A stretch of 64,000 nucleotides of DNA, from the NCBI GenBank assembly GCA_947359465.1, contig OX375877.1, positions 51,932,744 to 51,996,743 on the forward strand, written 5' to 3'. How positions within the stretch are numbered: the first letter of the stretch is position 1; each line of letters starts with the position of its first letter. Below are positions 11,584 through 22,449 of the stretch, piece by piece. This DNA comes from Metellina segmentata (taxonomy: Eukaryota; Arthropoda; Arachnida; Araneae; Tetragnathidae). Below the pieces are notes generated by a model that saw only the letters and a program-made list of their open reading frames with translations, had not been told where the DNA came from and did not search any database. The position numbers and the translations under genes were made by a program.

Positions 11584-12708
11584 CTAAAAAGGAGTGTCTT
11601 TACCCCAATCGTCATCCCCAAATGCCAAAAACAGACTTAAAGCCAGGCATGCCCGTCAAAACTCCTCCATATCACAAATCAACCATGAACCACTATCATA
11701 AAAACAATCACAGAATCCATTTCTTTTGGAAAACATCAAACTAAACGGAACTCATGGTAGAGAGAATGGGACTCAACTTCCAAAACATGTCAGTTCCGTG
11801 ATCTATTTCACTCGAACAACAACTTCTGGACATTGAGAGTAAAACACTACGGCGTTCTTCAAAAGGAGCTTCGACTTTACCCCAATCATCGTCCTCAATC
11901 CATGTCCAAATGCCAAAAACAGACTTAAAGCCAGGCATGCCCGTCAAAACTCCTCCATATCACAAATCAACCATGAACCACTATCAAAAAAACAATCACA
12001 GAATCCATTTCTTTTGGAAAACATCAAACTAAACGGAACTCATGGTAGAGAGAATGGGACTCAACTTCCAAAACATGTCAGTTCCGTGATCTATTTCACT
12101 CGAACAACAACTTCTGGACATTGAGAGTAAAACACTACGGCGTTCTTCAAAAGGAGCTTCGACTTTACCCCAATCATCGTCCTCAATCCATGTCCAAATG
12201 CCAAAAACAGACTTAAAGCCAGGCATGCCCGTCAAAACTCCTCCATATCACAAATCAACCATAAACCACTATCAAAAAAACAATCACAGAATCCATTTCT
12301 TTTGGAAAAAATCAAACTAAACGGAACTCATGGTAGAGAGAATGGGATTCAACTTCCAAAACATGTCAGTTCCGTGATCTATTTCACTCGGACAATAACT
12401 TCTGGACATCGAGAGTAAAATACTACGGCGTTCTTCAAAAGGAGCGTCGACTTTACCCCAATCATCGTCCACAATTGCAATATAAATGACTTAAAATCAG
12501 GTACATCGTCAAAACTCCTCCATATCACAAGTCAACCATAGACCAATAACAAAAACACCCACAGAACCCATTTCTTTTGGAGAACATCAAACAAAACGGA
12601 ACTCACAGCGGAGAGAAAGGGACTCAGCTTCCAAACCCTGCTGTCGGTTCTATGATCTATTTCACTCGGACAACAGCTCCAGGGCACCTCGAGAGTGAAA
12701 TACTACCC
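11584..12708. repeat. 288-bp tandem repeat, about four units
   Basis: The anchor GACTTAAAGCCAGGCATGCC occurs at about 11634, 11922 and 12210, exactly 288 bp apart, with a diverged copy near 12489. The first two complete units are almost identical and the later ones drift. Because 288 is divisible by three, an identical 68-codon minus frame appears in two units (11741-11947, 12029-12235). That frame has no known motif and stops within each unit, so it is probably incidental. Confidence 0.93.
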
Positions 12709-13317
12709 ACAACACAAAAAAAGAAAGGTGAAATACACCTTGAGCGTCACTTTGGGCTTGGGCGGAGACCTGATGCCCTTTGTTCTCTGAGTAAGACCTC
12801 ATATACCTTTGTTAAGGAGTCTTCGGATAACGTATTTCAGTATAGAAATTCACTTTTTTTTATGAGATGTTGAATAATAATAATCGGCCGTTTTCTTTTC
12901 TCAATAGAATGAGTAATGAGACACTTGAGACCCCCACACCATCGTCCAGCTTATGGGGTATTGGGTTTCTGGCCTGTCTTTTGGGTCAGTCATTGTCATA
13001 ATGATGCTTCAAGCTGTTTTCCCTTTTGTTTGTTTCTTCAGTGCAAGACGAAATGTTGGTAAAATTGAGCGGGGAATGAAAACAACAACCGATCGCATTA
13101 CACAATATAAATTCTGCATATTAATGCAGACAGGTCTATTTTTTCCTCGGAAAAATGAGGACAAATACAAAGAAAATTGTAGTCCTTCATTCTGCTAATA
13201 GTGGATGGAACTTCTGGCTAGAAATAATTAAAAACAATACGGCTCTACTTTGATTCGGTGAATATACAAACTTTTACGAATATTTTTATTCACAGGTACA
13301 AACTCCTAGTGAGTCGG
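12709..13317. other. unique sequence
   Basis: Two plus frames (12577-12873 overlapping the satellite edge, 12953-13198) carry no recognisable domains. Nothing else seen. Confidence 0.4.
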
Positions 13318-13508
13318 GGGTCACCGTGGTGCAGTGGTTTACTGAGCTAATAACCTGACCACTGAGCTAGTAACCTGCGAGTGTTGTAAGCAGCACAGGT
13401 TCCGATTCCACTATCAGTGCATTTTTCTTTTGTCAGTAAAGATTTTCGAGTGTGTATGTCTACCCTTGAAGTTGCTTGGCCAAATAAAACCAAACCAACT
13501 AACCAATT
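13318..13508 (+). mobile_element. SINE-B, sense orientation, with tRNA-like head
   Basis: GTGGTGCAGTGGTTTACTGA resembles a pol III A box, and GGTTCCGATTCC at 13398-13409 resembles the B box GGTTCGANTCC with one inserted base. Body words GTCAGTAAAGATTTTC and TTGGCCAAATAAAACCAAAC lead to a CCAAACCAACTAACC tail, the complement of the left ends of antisense SINE-B copies. This copy fixes the sense orientation of the family. The head also holds a short internal duplication (CACTGAGCTA/TACTGAGCTA). Confidence 0.75.
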
Positions 13509-14051
13509 TAGTGCCCAACCCCAATGTTTTTATGGTTGGAACCCAATCGGCTCCACAGTTGAGGATTGCACATAACAGACCTTTATAGGTCCAACTCTTT
13601 GCCCAACTCTGTACTTTTAGGTTTGGAAATTGAGGATTGCATGTACATGAGGACACTGAATTTTTGTACAGCTAAAAGTATTTTAATTTGTGTAGTTGGG
13701 ATGCACTGCACGGAAAATAAGAATTGAAGCAAGTAGGAAGAACACGAAATGCAGTTTTAGATTTTATTTCATTTGGGGAATACAATGATCATATCTATGT
13801 TTGTATTAATTATAAAATGGATTTAAACAAGGTATCAAATGTGAGTAATGATACTTACATCTATATATCACAGAAACTTTAGTGCAAATGTAATACGAGG
13901 TTCTACAAGTCAGACAGAAAAGAATAACCACTACATTTCTTAATTTGTCAACTAAACATGCTGTACTCAGTTAAACCATCAGCACCAACAGTCTTGTCAT
14001 ATAATCACCGCACGGTCAACTTAATACCTCTTAAAATGTCTTCTACCCTTC
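13509..14051. other. unique sequence
   Basis: Contains short local near-repeats (GAGGATTGCA twice, CCAACTC words around 13550-13650). Nothing else recognised. Confidence 0.4.
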
Positions 14052-14785
14052 AAGTGGTAGCACCGACAAATATTTTTAGAATCTCGACACTCTTAACTTT
14101 TTCCCTTTACAAATCACTAAATTTGTTTACTCCTCATCCAAACAGCAGCATCAACAACCTTATCAGAATCCCAGTAAGGTTCTTTTTCAAACAGCAATTA
14201 ATATTATCACTGTCAAATAGTAGCACCAACAAATCATTTAAAAAATTGTGACACTCTTAACTTTCCCCCTTTACCAACTGCTTAGTTTGTCTACTGCTCA
14301 TCCAAACAGCAGCACCAACAACCGTATCAGAATCCCAGTAAGGTTATTCTTCAAGCAGCAATTAATATTATTACTGCTCATCCAAATAGCAGCACCTACA
14401 AATAATTTCTAAATCTTGGCACTCTTAACTTTTCCCCTTTACCAACTGCTAATTTGTCTACTGATTATCCAAACAACATCACCTACAAATCATTTCAAAA
14501 TTTCTTGGCACTCTTAACTTTTCCCCTTTATCAACTGCTTAATTTGTCTACTGCTCATCCAAACAGAAGCACCAACAACCTTATCAGAATCCCAGTAAGG
14601 TTCTTTTTCAAGCAGCAGTTAATATTATTACTGCTCACTGAAACCGCAGTACCAACAACCTTATCAGAATCTCAGTAAGGCTATTTTTCAAGCAGCAGTT
14701 AATATTATTACTGCTCATTGAAACAGCAGCACCAACAACCGTATCAGAATCCAGTAAGGATATTTTAAATCAGCAATTAATTACA
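14052..14785. repeat. mosaic array of two ~80-bp modules
   Basis: Module X contains ACCAACAACCTTATCAGAAT, CCCAGTAAGGTT and CAAGCAGCAATTAATATTA. Module Y contains ACAAATAATTTC, TTGGCACTCTTAACTTTTCC and CCAACTGCTTAATTTGTC. Both begin near AACAGCAGCACC and end near TACTGCTCATCCA. Reading left to right the order is about Y X Y X Y Y X X X. The modules share edges but not centres, so exchange at the shared edges probably built the array. Confidence 0.85.
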
Positions 14786-15480
14786 TGCAAATGTCGATTT
14801 ATATATTACCCTCAGCGGTTTGATGTCACTCTTTACATCTCCCCACATTTTAGCACAAGTGAAATTTATTGCCAATATTCCTTTTTCGTGAGATCGGTGA
14901 CAAATTTATTCCTTTTCACATCACACCTAAGCGGAATACAAACTGCATAATTTCTACACGCCAAAACCAGACCGACCACAGAAGCAGCCCCCCTCATTCG
15001 CGTGGTTTGGAGACACTTTTTCTTTCTGGAGAAAACTAATTTGCAAAAGATATTCTGGACATCACGCACGGCCTCTAATATTTCAAAGAACGAAGGGCCA
15101 CCGCAATCACAAGTCGGCGGCAACTCGAAAACCAAAACCTTCGATTATTATGACTGGCGACAAGCTAAAAACAAAGAGTCTCCTTTCGAGGTATGCGATC
15201 GACTTTCGGCTTTGTACGACAAAGGCACGGTGTCTGATTTATGAACGCGAACTGTCAATAATATCCAAAAAACAGAATGGATGCTATGAGAGAGTAGGAA
15301 GAAAGAAGAAGAAATAAAAAGAGAACTTATCATTTTTTATTCTTGGAGCAAAATGTCTCTGGCCAACTCCACCCTTGGGTATTCATAGGTTCTTGTCACG
15401 TGGTCTCACCCCGCCTAAGCCCCGGGCGTTTTTGGACAAAGAGTCACATAACAGATCCTTTTAAAGCGACTCGCTCGGCT
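14786..15480. other. unique sequence
   Basis: No repeat from elsewhere in the window. Overlapping antisense frames (14866-15135 minus, 15002-15244 plus) have no recognised domain. The 15340-15480 portion is more GC-rich. Confidence 0.4.
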
Positions 15481-17350
15481 ACTGGAGGCTGAGCAACAAT
15501 CTCATCGATTGTTTGTCGAAGTGGGGAAATGCATTCAAGAGCTGATCAGTCCTGTCTGTGTGTCGCAATCCTTTCCCTGTCCATTCCACCAGGCTGCTTT
15601 CTTTTCTTCTGGACTGGGATTAATAATTCAATCAGAGTTCAAACTGAATGTAATAACGCCAAAAGGGAGTTAGCAATTTTCCACGCTTTTAGCGACGCTT
15701 GCTCAATTACAGACAGACTAGGATGATCGGTCCGGGGAAATGGACCCGACGTCAGGTTGAAGATAGCGATGCGACATCGACAGCCAAACATCGATGTTCA
15801 AAATTAAAACATCGATGTTGATAATACATCGCCTAAAAAACATCGATATTTTTAAAATTCAGTGTATTTAAACTCTCCCTCCCCCCCCATTTCTTAAAGC
15901 TGGTTTAGCAACTAGTGATGCGACATCGACAGCAAAACATCAATGTTTTGAAACTTCGATGTTCAAAATTAAAACATCGATGTTGATAATACATCCCCCC
16001 GAAACCATGATGTTTTTAAAATTCAGTGTACTTAAACTTTTTTTTCCCATTTCTTAAAACTGCTTTAGCAACTAGTGATGTGACATCGCAAACAAAACAC
16101 CGAAACATCGATGTTCAAATTAAAAAATCGATGTTGTTAATACATCGCCTAAAAAACATCGATGTTTTTAAAATTCAGTGTATTTAAACTCTCCCCACCC
16201 CATTTCTTAAAGCTGGTTTAGCAACTAGTGATGCGACATCGACAGCAAAACATCGATGTTCAAAATTAAAACATCGATGTTGATAATACATCGCACCAAA
16301 ACCATCGATGTTTTTAATATTCAGTGTATTTAGACTTTTTTTCCCATTTCTTAAAACTGATTTAGCACTATTGATGCGACATCGGCTCCAATAAATCGAT
16401 GTTTTTTTATAAACAGCAATGTTTTGAAAACATCGACATCGATGTCGCATCCCTACTTTTCAGACCCTTCATCCTTGGCCACTTTGGTCTAAAAGTTTGT
16501 TCAATTTGCTGATTATAAAAATTATGCTACTTGGTTATTTTTTAAATTTTTGTAACGGTACTTTTTTCATTTAAAATAAAACATCGACAGCGTAAAAACA
16601 TCGACAAGTATGTATTTAAACTCCCCCCTCCCCCATTTTTTAAAGGTGGTCAACATTGGCTCGTCAATTCAACATCGATGTTACAAAAACATCGGCTCCA
16701 ATACATCGATGTTAAAAAAATCGATGTTTTTAAAAAAACATCGATGTTTTGAAAACATCGACATCGATGTCGCATCCCTAGTTGAAGATTCTTTGAACTG
16801 TTTAAGAGTGAAATATGCAATCCCATCAATTGTTTGTCGAAGTGAGGAGAGGCATTCAAGAAGAATTTATCGGTCCAGTCTATGTATCCCAACCTTTTCT
16901 CTGTCCATTCCACAAGGTTTCTTTCTTTTTTATTGGGGGGGGGATTAATAATTCAATCACCGTCTCGAACTAAAGGCAATAATACCAAAGGAGAGTGAGA
17001 ATATTTTCATGCTTTTAGTGACTCTTACTCAATTAGACAGACTCGGATAATCAGTCAAGGAAAATGTAGCCTACTCCAGTCGAAAGTACTTTTAATTGTT
17101 AAAAGTGAGATGTGGAACCCATCGATTGTTTGTAGTATTGGAGAAAAGCATGCAAGAGCTGATTGGTCCTGTTTGTTTGTCAACCTTTTCACTGTATTCC
17201 ATTAGGCTTTTTTGAGGGTGGGGGTTGACTTAGATTAATAATTCAATCAGAGCTGAAACTGAAGCAATAATACCAAAGGAAAGTTTGCAATTTTCACGCT
17301 TTTATTGATTATTGCTCAATTAAACAAGCTCGGTTGATCGATCCTATGAA
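15481..17350. repeat. 296-bp tandem repeat, three units, split by a hAT MITE
   Basis: ATTGTTTGTCGAAGT-type anchors lie at 15508, 16829 and 17125. Subtracting the 1017-bp insertion plus its 8-bp duplication gives a constant 296-bp spacing. Other shared words in order are TGTCCATTCCA, GATTAATAATTCAATCA, ACGCTTTTAG and CAATTA.ACAGACT. The hAT MITE lies at the boundary between units 1 and 2, and the boundary between units 2 and 3 shows the uninterrupted sequence. Confidence 0.85.
15764..16780. mobile_element. hAT-like MITE, copy 2, 1017 bp
   Basis: The element starts TAGCGATGCGACATCGACAG and ends ACATCGATGTCGCATCCCTA. It is flanked by perfect 8-bp duplications GTTGAAGA (15756-15763 and 16781-16788). 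The left part is four tandem units of about 150 bp, each starting like a terminus (ACTAGTGATGCGACATCGAC) and holding ACATCGATGTT palindromes. An internal terminus-like GTCGCATCCCTA at about 16446-16455 precedes a 125-bp core (16456-16580) that recurs inverted in the element at 41720. No coding capacity. Confidence 0.88.
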
Positions 17351-17567
17351 ATAAACATTGACCCCTTTTCTATTCAACAGAAACACATGAATTAGACTTG
17401 TCCACAGGAATTTGACGACGATTTTAACAACCTTAATTCCTTGGAATGACGCCTTTTTGACATTCCGTGAAGGTTCTTATTTGATTCAAGCACAATCTTT
17501 AATTCAATATAAGCAAAACGTCCTAAAAATGATCCAAGTTAGAATTTAATACGCGGTAGGTTTATAA

Positions 17568-17768
17568 AATGCTTGTTTGGGTTTTTATGGCTCAAAGAAA
17601 CTTCGTTTAACACAAAATCGACAATGTCAACAAGTAATGGATACCCTCAAAGAAAGCTTTACTGAAACAAGTGCTAAATATATCCTTGGAAGATTACGAG
17701 AAACTAACCTGCGTCGCTTACAACTCGCATGTTGTTAGGGCAAAAGGCGAACCCACTGAGTCGTAGGG
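17568..17768 (-). mobile_element. SINE-B copy, antisense
   Basis: GGGTTTTTATGGCTCAAAG, CAACAAGTAATGGATACCC and AGAAAGCTTTACTGAAAC follow the antisense SINE-B body. The right end (GCGTCGCTTACAACTCGCA, AACCCACTGAGTCG) is the complement of the tRNA-like head with its TGGGTT A-box region. Confidence 0.7.
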
Positions 17769-19520
17769 GGCCTAGGATTAATGAAAGGAAAATAATTCTT
17801 ATGAAATGGCTATTATCTATACTTTTAGCATGAGATTTGACATATCTACATCCCTACTTACCAATATGATACGGGCTTCTTTCGTTACTACCATCTTTAT
17901 CTGAACCGAATCCTTTAAAATTCAAGTATAAATTGATCTCTAGAAACAACCACGATCAGTCAATACTCCAGTCGTATTATGATATAAAAATGAAATGATA
18001 TGATATACAAATTATAATTGGTTTTATCAAGCTGTGAAATTTCATGTTGCAAAATTTTAATTTAAGCGAATAAGACACTGCAATTTCGTGGTAGACTTCA
18101 GAACGAACATTTTTTTTAGATATCCGTTGTATCTTACTAGATACATTGTTCGTTTGTTGATAGTGCCATTATATTTTTAGGTGATTTTTTAGCAATTTCG
18201 AGGGTTGTGTGTTTGTAAATAATTTTTACTAGTAAAATATATAAATGACATTTATATGAGCGGTGTTAATTTTCGAGATGTTGGAATAAATGTTTTTTAA
18301 TTTGTAAGTGTTACCATATTGTATATAATCGAACAACAATGACATTTTTTTTAAAAGTACACGTATATAGTAACCTGCTATACTAAAATCCTGTATAAAA
18401 CTCGAAACCTTAGTTTTTAAACATTAGCTATCGAATCCTACATTTCCCCCTATTATAGTTATCAATTACTGCATTTTCAATCATTGTTGTTATCGGATCC
18501 TTCATTTTAAGCCATTCTTCGCAAAAAACGCAGAAGTTTACCTTCACTTAGTAAAGCGGAAACTTGTGTAGATTTTACTAAAAAAATTCAAGACTATTAA
18601 TTCCTTGATATGAAAACGACAAGAAAATATTAGACAGTTACAGTACAAGGTTGTTTCAATATGAAATTCATTACTTTATTCTTGGACATCTGTACCTGAA
18701 AATTAAAAAGTCACGACTTTAATCAATGCTAATTTATTCAAATGTGGATTGTTTTTAAAATAGGTCGTTCAAAGCTGGAGTTCAAAATATTGAAACAAGT
18801 TTTGAACGAATACATAAATTACCTTTCATCTCGTTCAAGACAAGTATTGATTTTAAAAAATCTCTATCTAAATCAATAAAAGAAAAGCTCCATCTCATTA
18901 AACTTCTCTATTTTTATTGGGAGTACGATTTTCTGTAGTTAATCTCCACGGTTTTTTTCGCACGTGTTGTTTATCTTTCGAATACTATAAGACGGGTGTG
19001 TAAACCCGTTTCCATTCAAAATATTCAAATTCAATCATTGAGCTGTGTGTAGACGTTCCTCTTAGATAGCGCACTCCATGAATGAAATATGCCCTAGATT
19101 TCGATTAGCATAATGAGTCCTTTTACCAACGATTGAAGCATGTTTACGATGAACGTGATTTCGATTCACGATAACTGTCTGAATTGATTATACTTGGAAT
19201 TTTCATACTCGAGCAGTTCGATTTTTTCCATCGATTCAATATCAGCCAAAACATCCAGAGATAAGCGGTTTTTGAAGTAGAATACGTCTCACCTCTCGAA
19301 AACGGGTTACCACGCTTAATTTTTGAGCTTCACAAAAAATCGTAAGGGCGAAAATTTTCATAACTTGAAATATATAAATGATATATAAATTAACGATATT
19401 GCATTGAAAAGAGCATTAAACTAAGAATGTTATAAATGCTCATCGATCTTGTGATGATGTCATAGGCTAATGCAATCGTAGCGCAAATTTGAGTCACGAA
19501 AATGCACATTGACGCTTACA
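17769..19520. other. unique AT-rich sequence
   Basis: No gene, repeat or RNA recognised over about 1.75 kb. It has many short A/T runs and no open frame of note. Confidence 0.5.
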
Positions 19521-19902
19521 CTTCCTTTGTGCGAGCACGACGTATGAAGTGTCATTTGTCAGTATCAATGCGCTTTGTAAGTAACTAGGGGGCTCCCCAC
19601 CCCCTGCTCGCTTACGCTCGCCAACCAGAGCTAAACTAGCTTAATCGAGCTAAACAACACAGTTTTCAATCCTGCGGCGGTGGCGGTAACTTTAAAAAAA
19701 AAGAGAGATAATAGAAAAACCTAAATATTTAATACTTGTTTAGATATCGGACTTCAAAGTATGGAAAATCCATCTTCCTTTGTGCGAGCACGACGTTTAA
19801 AATGTCATTTGCATAGTGTCTTTGCGCTTTATAAGTAATAATAGAAAAACCTAAATATTTAATACTTGTTTAGATATAGGAATTCAAATTGTGGAAAATT
19901 TT
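19521..19902. repeat. ~129-bp tandem duplication, one copy carrying a Helitron
   Basis: CTTCCTTTGTGCGAGCACGA starts at 19521 and again at 19774. The continuation (CATTTG, TGCGCTTT, AAGTAA, TAATAGAAAAACCTAAAT, TTAGATAT) is shared. Copy 1 is interrupted between AAGTAA and TAATAG by 124 bp; copy 2 reads straight through and is the empty site. Confidence 0.9.
19585..19708 (-). mobile_element. 124-bp non-autonomous Helitron with exact boundaries
   Basis: On the minus strand the insert begins TCTCTCTTTTTTTTTAAAG and ends GGGGAGCCCCCTAG, and lies between A and T with no target duplication. These are the 5'-TC, CTAG-3' and A^T hallmarks of Helitrons. The neighbouring duplicate at 19774-19902 retains the uninterrupted AAGTAATAATAG. 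A GC-rich GGGGG-TGGGGAG-CCCCC hairpin sits at the 3' end. It has no coding capacity. Confidence 0.9.
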
Positions 19903-20240
19903 CAAAATATAAATATACGCATAATAAATACCGGAAGAATTATAGATAATGTCAACAGGAAGAAAGATCGAGAGATGGAAAATACAAGAAGATCCGGACA
20001 TCGAATGCTGAGTGTCAACGGGCGAGGAGGGTGTTCTTGAAAGTACAGGCGTCGCACCTTCATTGAGAAGCGAATGCCTGATATGATTGCGCCGAGTACC
20101 TCAACTGCTTAGTTCGACGCAATTAGCATATCTGATGACGTAAACGTTTTATAATCGAGTGATGAAGTTCAATCCATACAGGTCGGTAAGGAGCCACGAC
20201 CTTCCACATCAACAGCGAGTGCATCAATTGTAATACACAC
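19903..20240. other. unique sequence
   Basis: Nothing recognised; moderately GC-rich around 19990-20110. Confidence 0.4.
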
Positions 20241-20795
20241 TACACTACCATAATGTACCGGACGCCAGAGCGGATTTGCATAAAAACCGACTACTTGTTT
20301 AGGGGGGGGGGTTGTGGTATGACCTGGACCTTTGTATGTTATTCCTGGTCAATTGAACGCCAACGCCCACATGTATATTTTGGACAGTCAGGTTCTTCCT
20401 ACGCTCGGGCAATTTTATGGAATGTTACTTCCAAGACAACAACAATTCATGTCATGTTACAGCCTCTGTCAAGCAGTGATATCAAGATATGGATGTAAAA
20501 GGTCTTCCCTGACCTGCTCATTGTCCCGACCTAAACCCCATAGAATATTTGTGGGACGCGTTAGAGCGACGCTTACGGTCCAGGGAACCACGTCCGAAAT
20601 CTGCAGATGAGCTGGCGACATTCTTGCAGCAGGAATGGACACAAATATTCATAGCAGTGTATCAAAACCTTGTGGAAAGTATGCCCAGAAGGGTTGCTAG
20701 TGTAATTGCAGCACGAGGGGGACCACCCCCCTATTAAAGCATGTATTCTTTCCCTTATACCATCACATCTTGCTGTCTGGTTGTAGGGTAGTGTA
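20241..20795 (+). mobile_element. Tc1-like deletion derivative, second copy
   Basis: The left TIR TACACTACC-ATAATGTACC and the right complement of TACACTACCCTACAA bound about 555 bp. The internal sequence matches the element at 4924-5494 from end to end, in the opposite orientation, including the 5' TIR joined to CGGACGCCAG...GGATTTGCATAAA. The shared deletion junction argues that the short form transposed as such. Confidence 0.9.
20253..20737 (+). pseudogene. Tc1-like transposase C-terminal fragment, frameshifted
   Basis: The protein similarity is spread over three frames: VIPGQLNANAHMYILDSQ, LPTLGQFYGM, then WDALERRLRSREPRPKSADE and QNLVESMPRRVASVIAARGG. The second-Asp block is disrupted around 20425-20450, and a poly-G run near 20300 shifts the frame. 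It is dead, but the last 62 codons are intact. Confidence 0.88.
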
Positions 20796-20871
20796 TTTAA
20801 TTAACGCACGGCGCACAAAAATGAATGTTGTTCCAGATTGTTTAACAGCACGTTAGGTACTTAATTGAACT

Positions 20872-21120
20872 AATGTCTCACAAGAGCAACCCAACGGGCA
20901 GTTGACAACGGTCAGGGATCAAACCTGAAGACGATCCAACACCTCGTAGTTCTGAACCACGATCTGATGACGAGGTCACGCCTGAGCTGGAGCTCCACCT
21001 CTCTAAACTTCCGCACCACGCCAATCTGAGGACTGTTGAAGCAACGACAGATTTAACCTGCGCCAACTACAGTGCACACGATGATCTTTGGTTGAACCGA
21101 GTTTACTGGTTTAGAAAAAA
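20872..21120 (-). mobile_element. SINE-A2 copy, antisense
   Basis: CAACCCAACGGGCAGTTGAC, AACGGTCAGGGATCAAACC, CACCTCGTAGTTCTGAACC, GACGAGGTCACGCCTGAGC, CTCTAAACTTCCGCACCACG, GACAGATTTAACCTGCGCC and CTTTGGTTGAACCGAGTTTA follow the SINE-A complement. The head is truncated. Confidence 0.75.
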
Positions 21121-21249
21121 GTTGACTCATGTGTACCCCTTTTGAACCTCCCCTCAAACACCCACTTTTAATTTAAGCATGAATAAGTTCAGCAATTCCT
21201 CAACCATCCAGATCAATTTCTGATTGTATTATCCTCTGAAGGTATGTAG

Positions 21250-21795
21250 GTATGTAATTAACGTCACACTGGAGCAAAACAGTGAGCTATTGGTGGCGGT
21301 CCGTTGTCAATCCCGAAGGAGAAGGTCCAAGTACAACGCCTTTTAATTTTGAACCACGGTTGCAAGAGTAAATGAATTAGCTACCGGTGGGTTGCGAGTT
21401 CAAATCCCACAAACACCGTAGTGCTCAAAAGAGGCTGGTGCACGTTAAATCTGTCGTGGTGTGTAAGTTTGGAGAGCGGGGTGCCCAATCAGGTGTCGTC
21501 TCGTCATTTGAACGTGGTTCGAAACTACGTGGTGTTGTTCTTGGATCTTTCGCTTTATGATTGATCCCGGACCATCGTCAATAGCCCGTTGTTTCTCCAG
21601 TACGACGTTAATTAATAAACCTACCTGAACCACTGTCAGATGGCGATATCAATAGATGAGCTGGCACCCACTTTCCAAACTTTCACACACAAAACCAATG
21701 GGAGGACATTTTGGTCCACGATAGATTTAACGTACACCAGCATCGTGTACACGGCGATGTTTGGTTGAATCAAGTATTGAACAGGCATCCCTCTA
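21250..21795. mobile_element. cluster of three SINE-A pieces in alternating orientation
   Basis: About 21250-21365 is an antisense tail (ACGTCACACTGGAGCAAAAC ... TTTTGAACCACGGTTG). About 21371-21625 is sense: a B-box-like GCGAGTTCAAATCCCAC, the core GGCTGGTGCACGTTAAATCT, the body, then a CCAGTACGACGTTAATTAA tail. About 21635-21795 is antisense (GAGCTGGCACCCACTTTCC ... GATTTAACGTACACCAGC). The sense piece shows that a head with TTCAAATCC can carry the A tail. Confidence 0.7.
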
Positions 21796-22449
21796 ATTGC
21801 TAATATACGACTCTTCCAACGAATCTACGCAGCCCTTGTGTATTTAAGTAAAGTCTGTTCCTTAACCACGGATAGATATATTTTGTGGTAGAATGTAAGA
21901 TAATGTCGTTAATTTATGCTTATTTCACTCTAATACTTTCAAAACCTTGAGTGGGAAGTCTGAATGTCTAAAGACTTTGCTTCTGTCCTTAAAGATGATA
22001 AAGCCAATCAATCGTCTGATACTAACATTCTTGCTTGTCATTGCAGGGGTGGATTAATATACGAAAAGGTAGCGAAGACCCTCTTTTCCCACCCTCCATT
22101 TTTAGACTTTGTAATCATTGTTATTTAACGGAGAAAGAAACACATAAGGGACTCTGTCCAAAATTACTTGGATTGCTTTGAGATATCTTCTTTGATCTTG
22201 CTGAACTTAATTCTAGGCATTACTAAATTTCTCCAAACATACTTCATCTATGTAGGTGTCACAAAATCGGCAGTGCATAGGTAAAGAGTTTGTGGTGTCA
22301 CAAAATCGGCGGTATTAGTTTTGTCGAATGACAACAGCGAATATAAACAGTATAAAATCGGACATAACGGGATTCATTCAACTTGAGCAAACTACTTGCT
22401 GTCGAAGACTTGAATATCTGCTTCGGAGGTAACAGAAAGTATCGGACTG
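21796..22449. other. unique sequence
   Basis: It contains a short local duplication, GTGTCACAAAATCGGC repeated about 37 bp apart (about 22256-22310). No gene supported. Confidence 0.45.
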
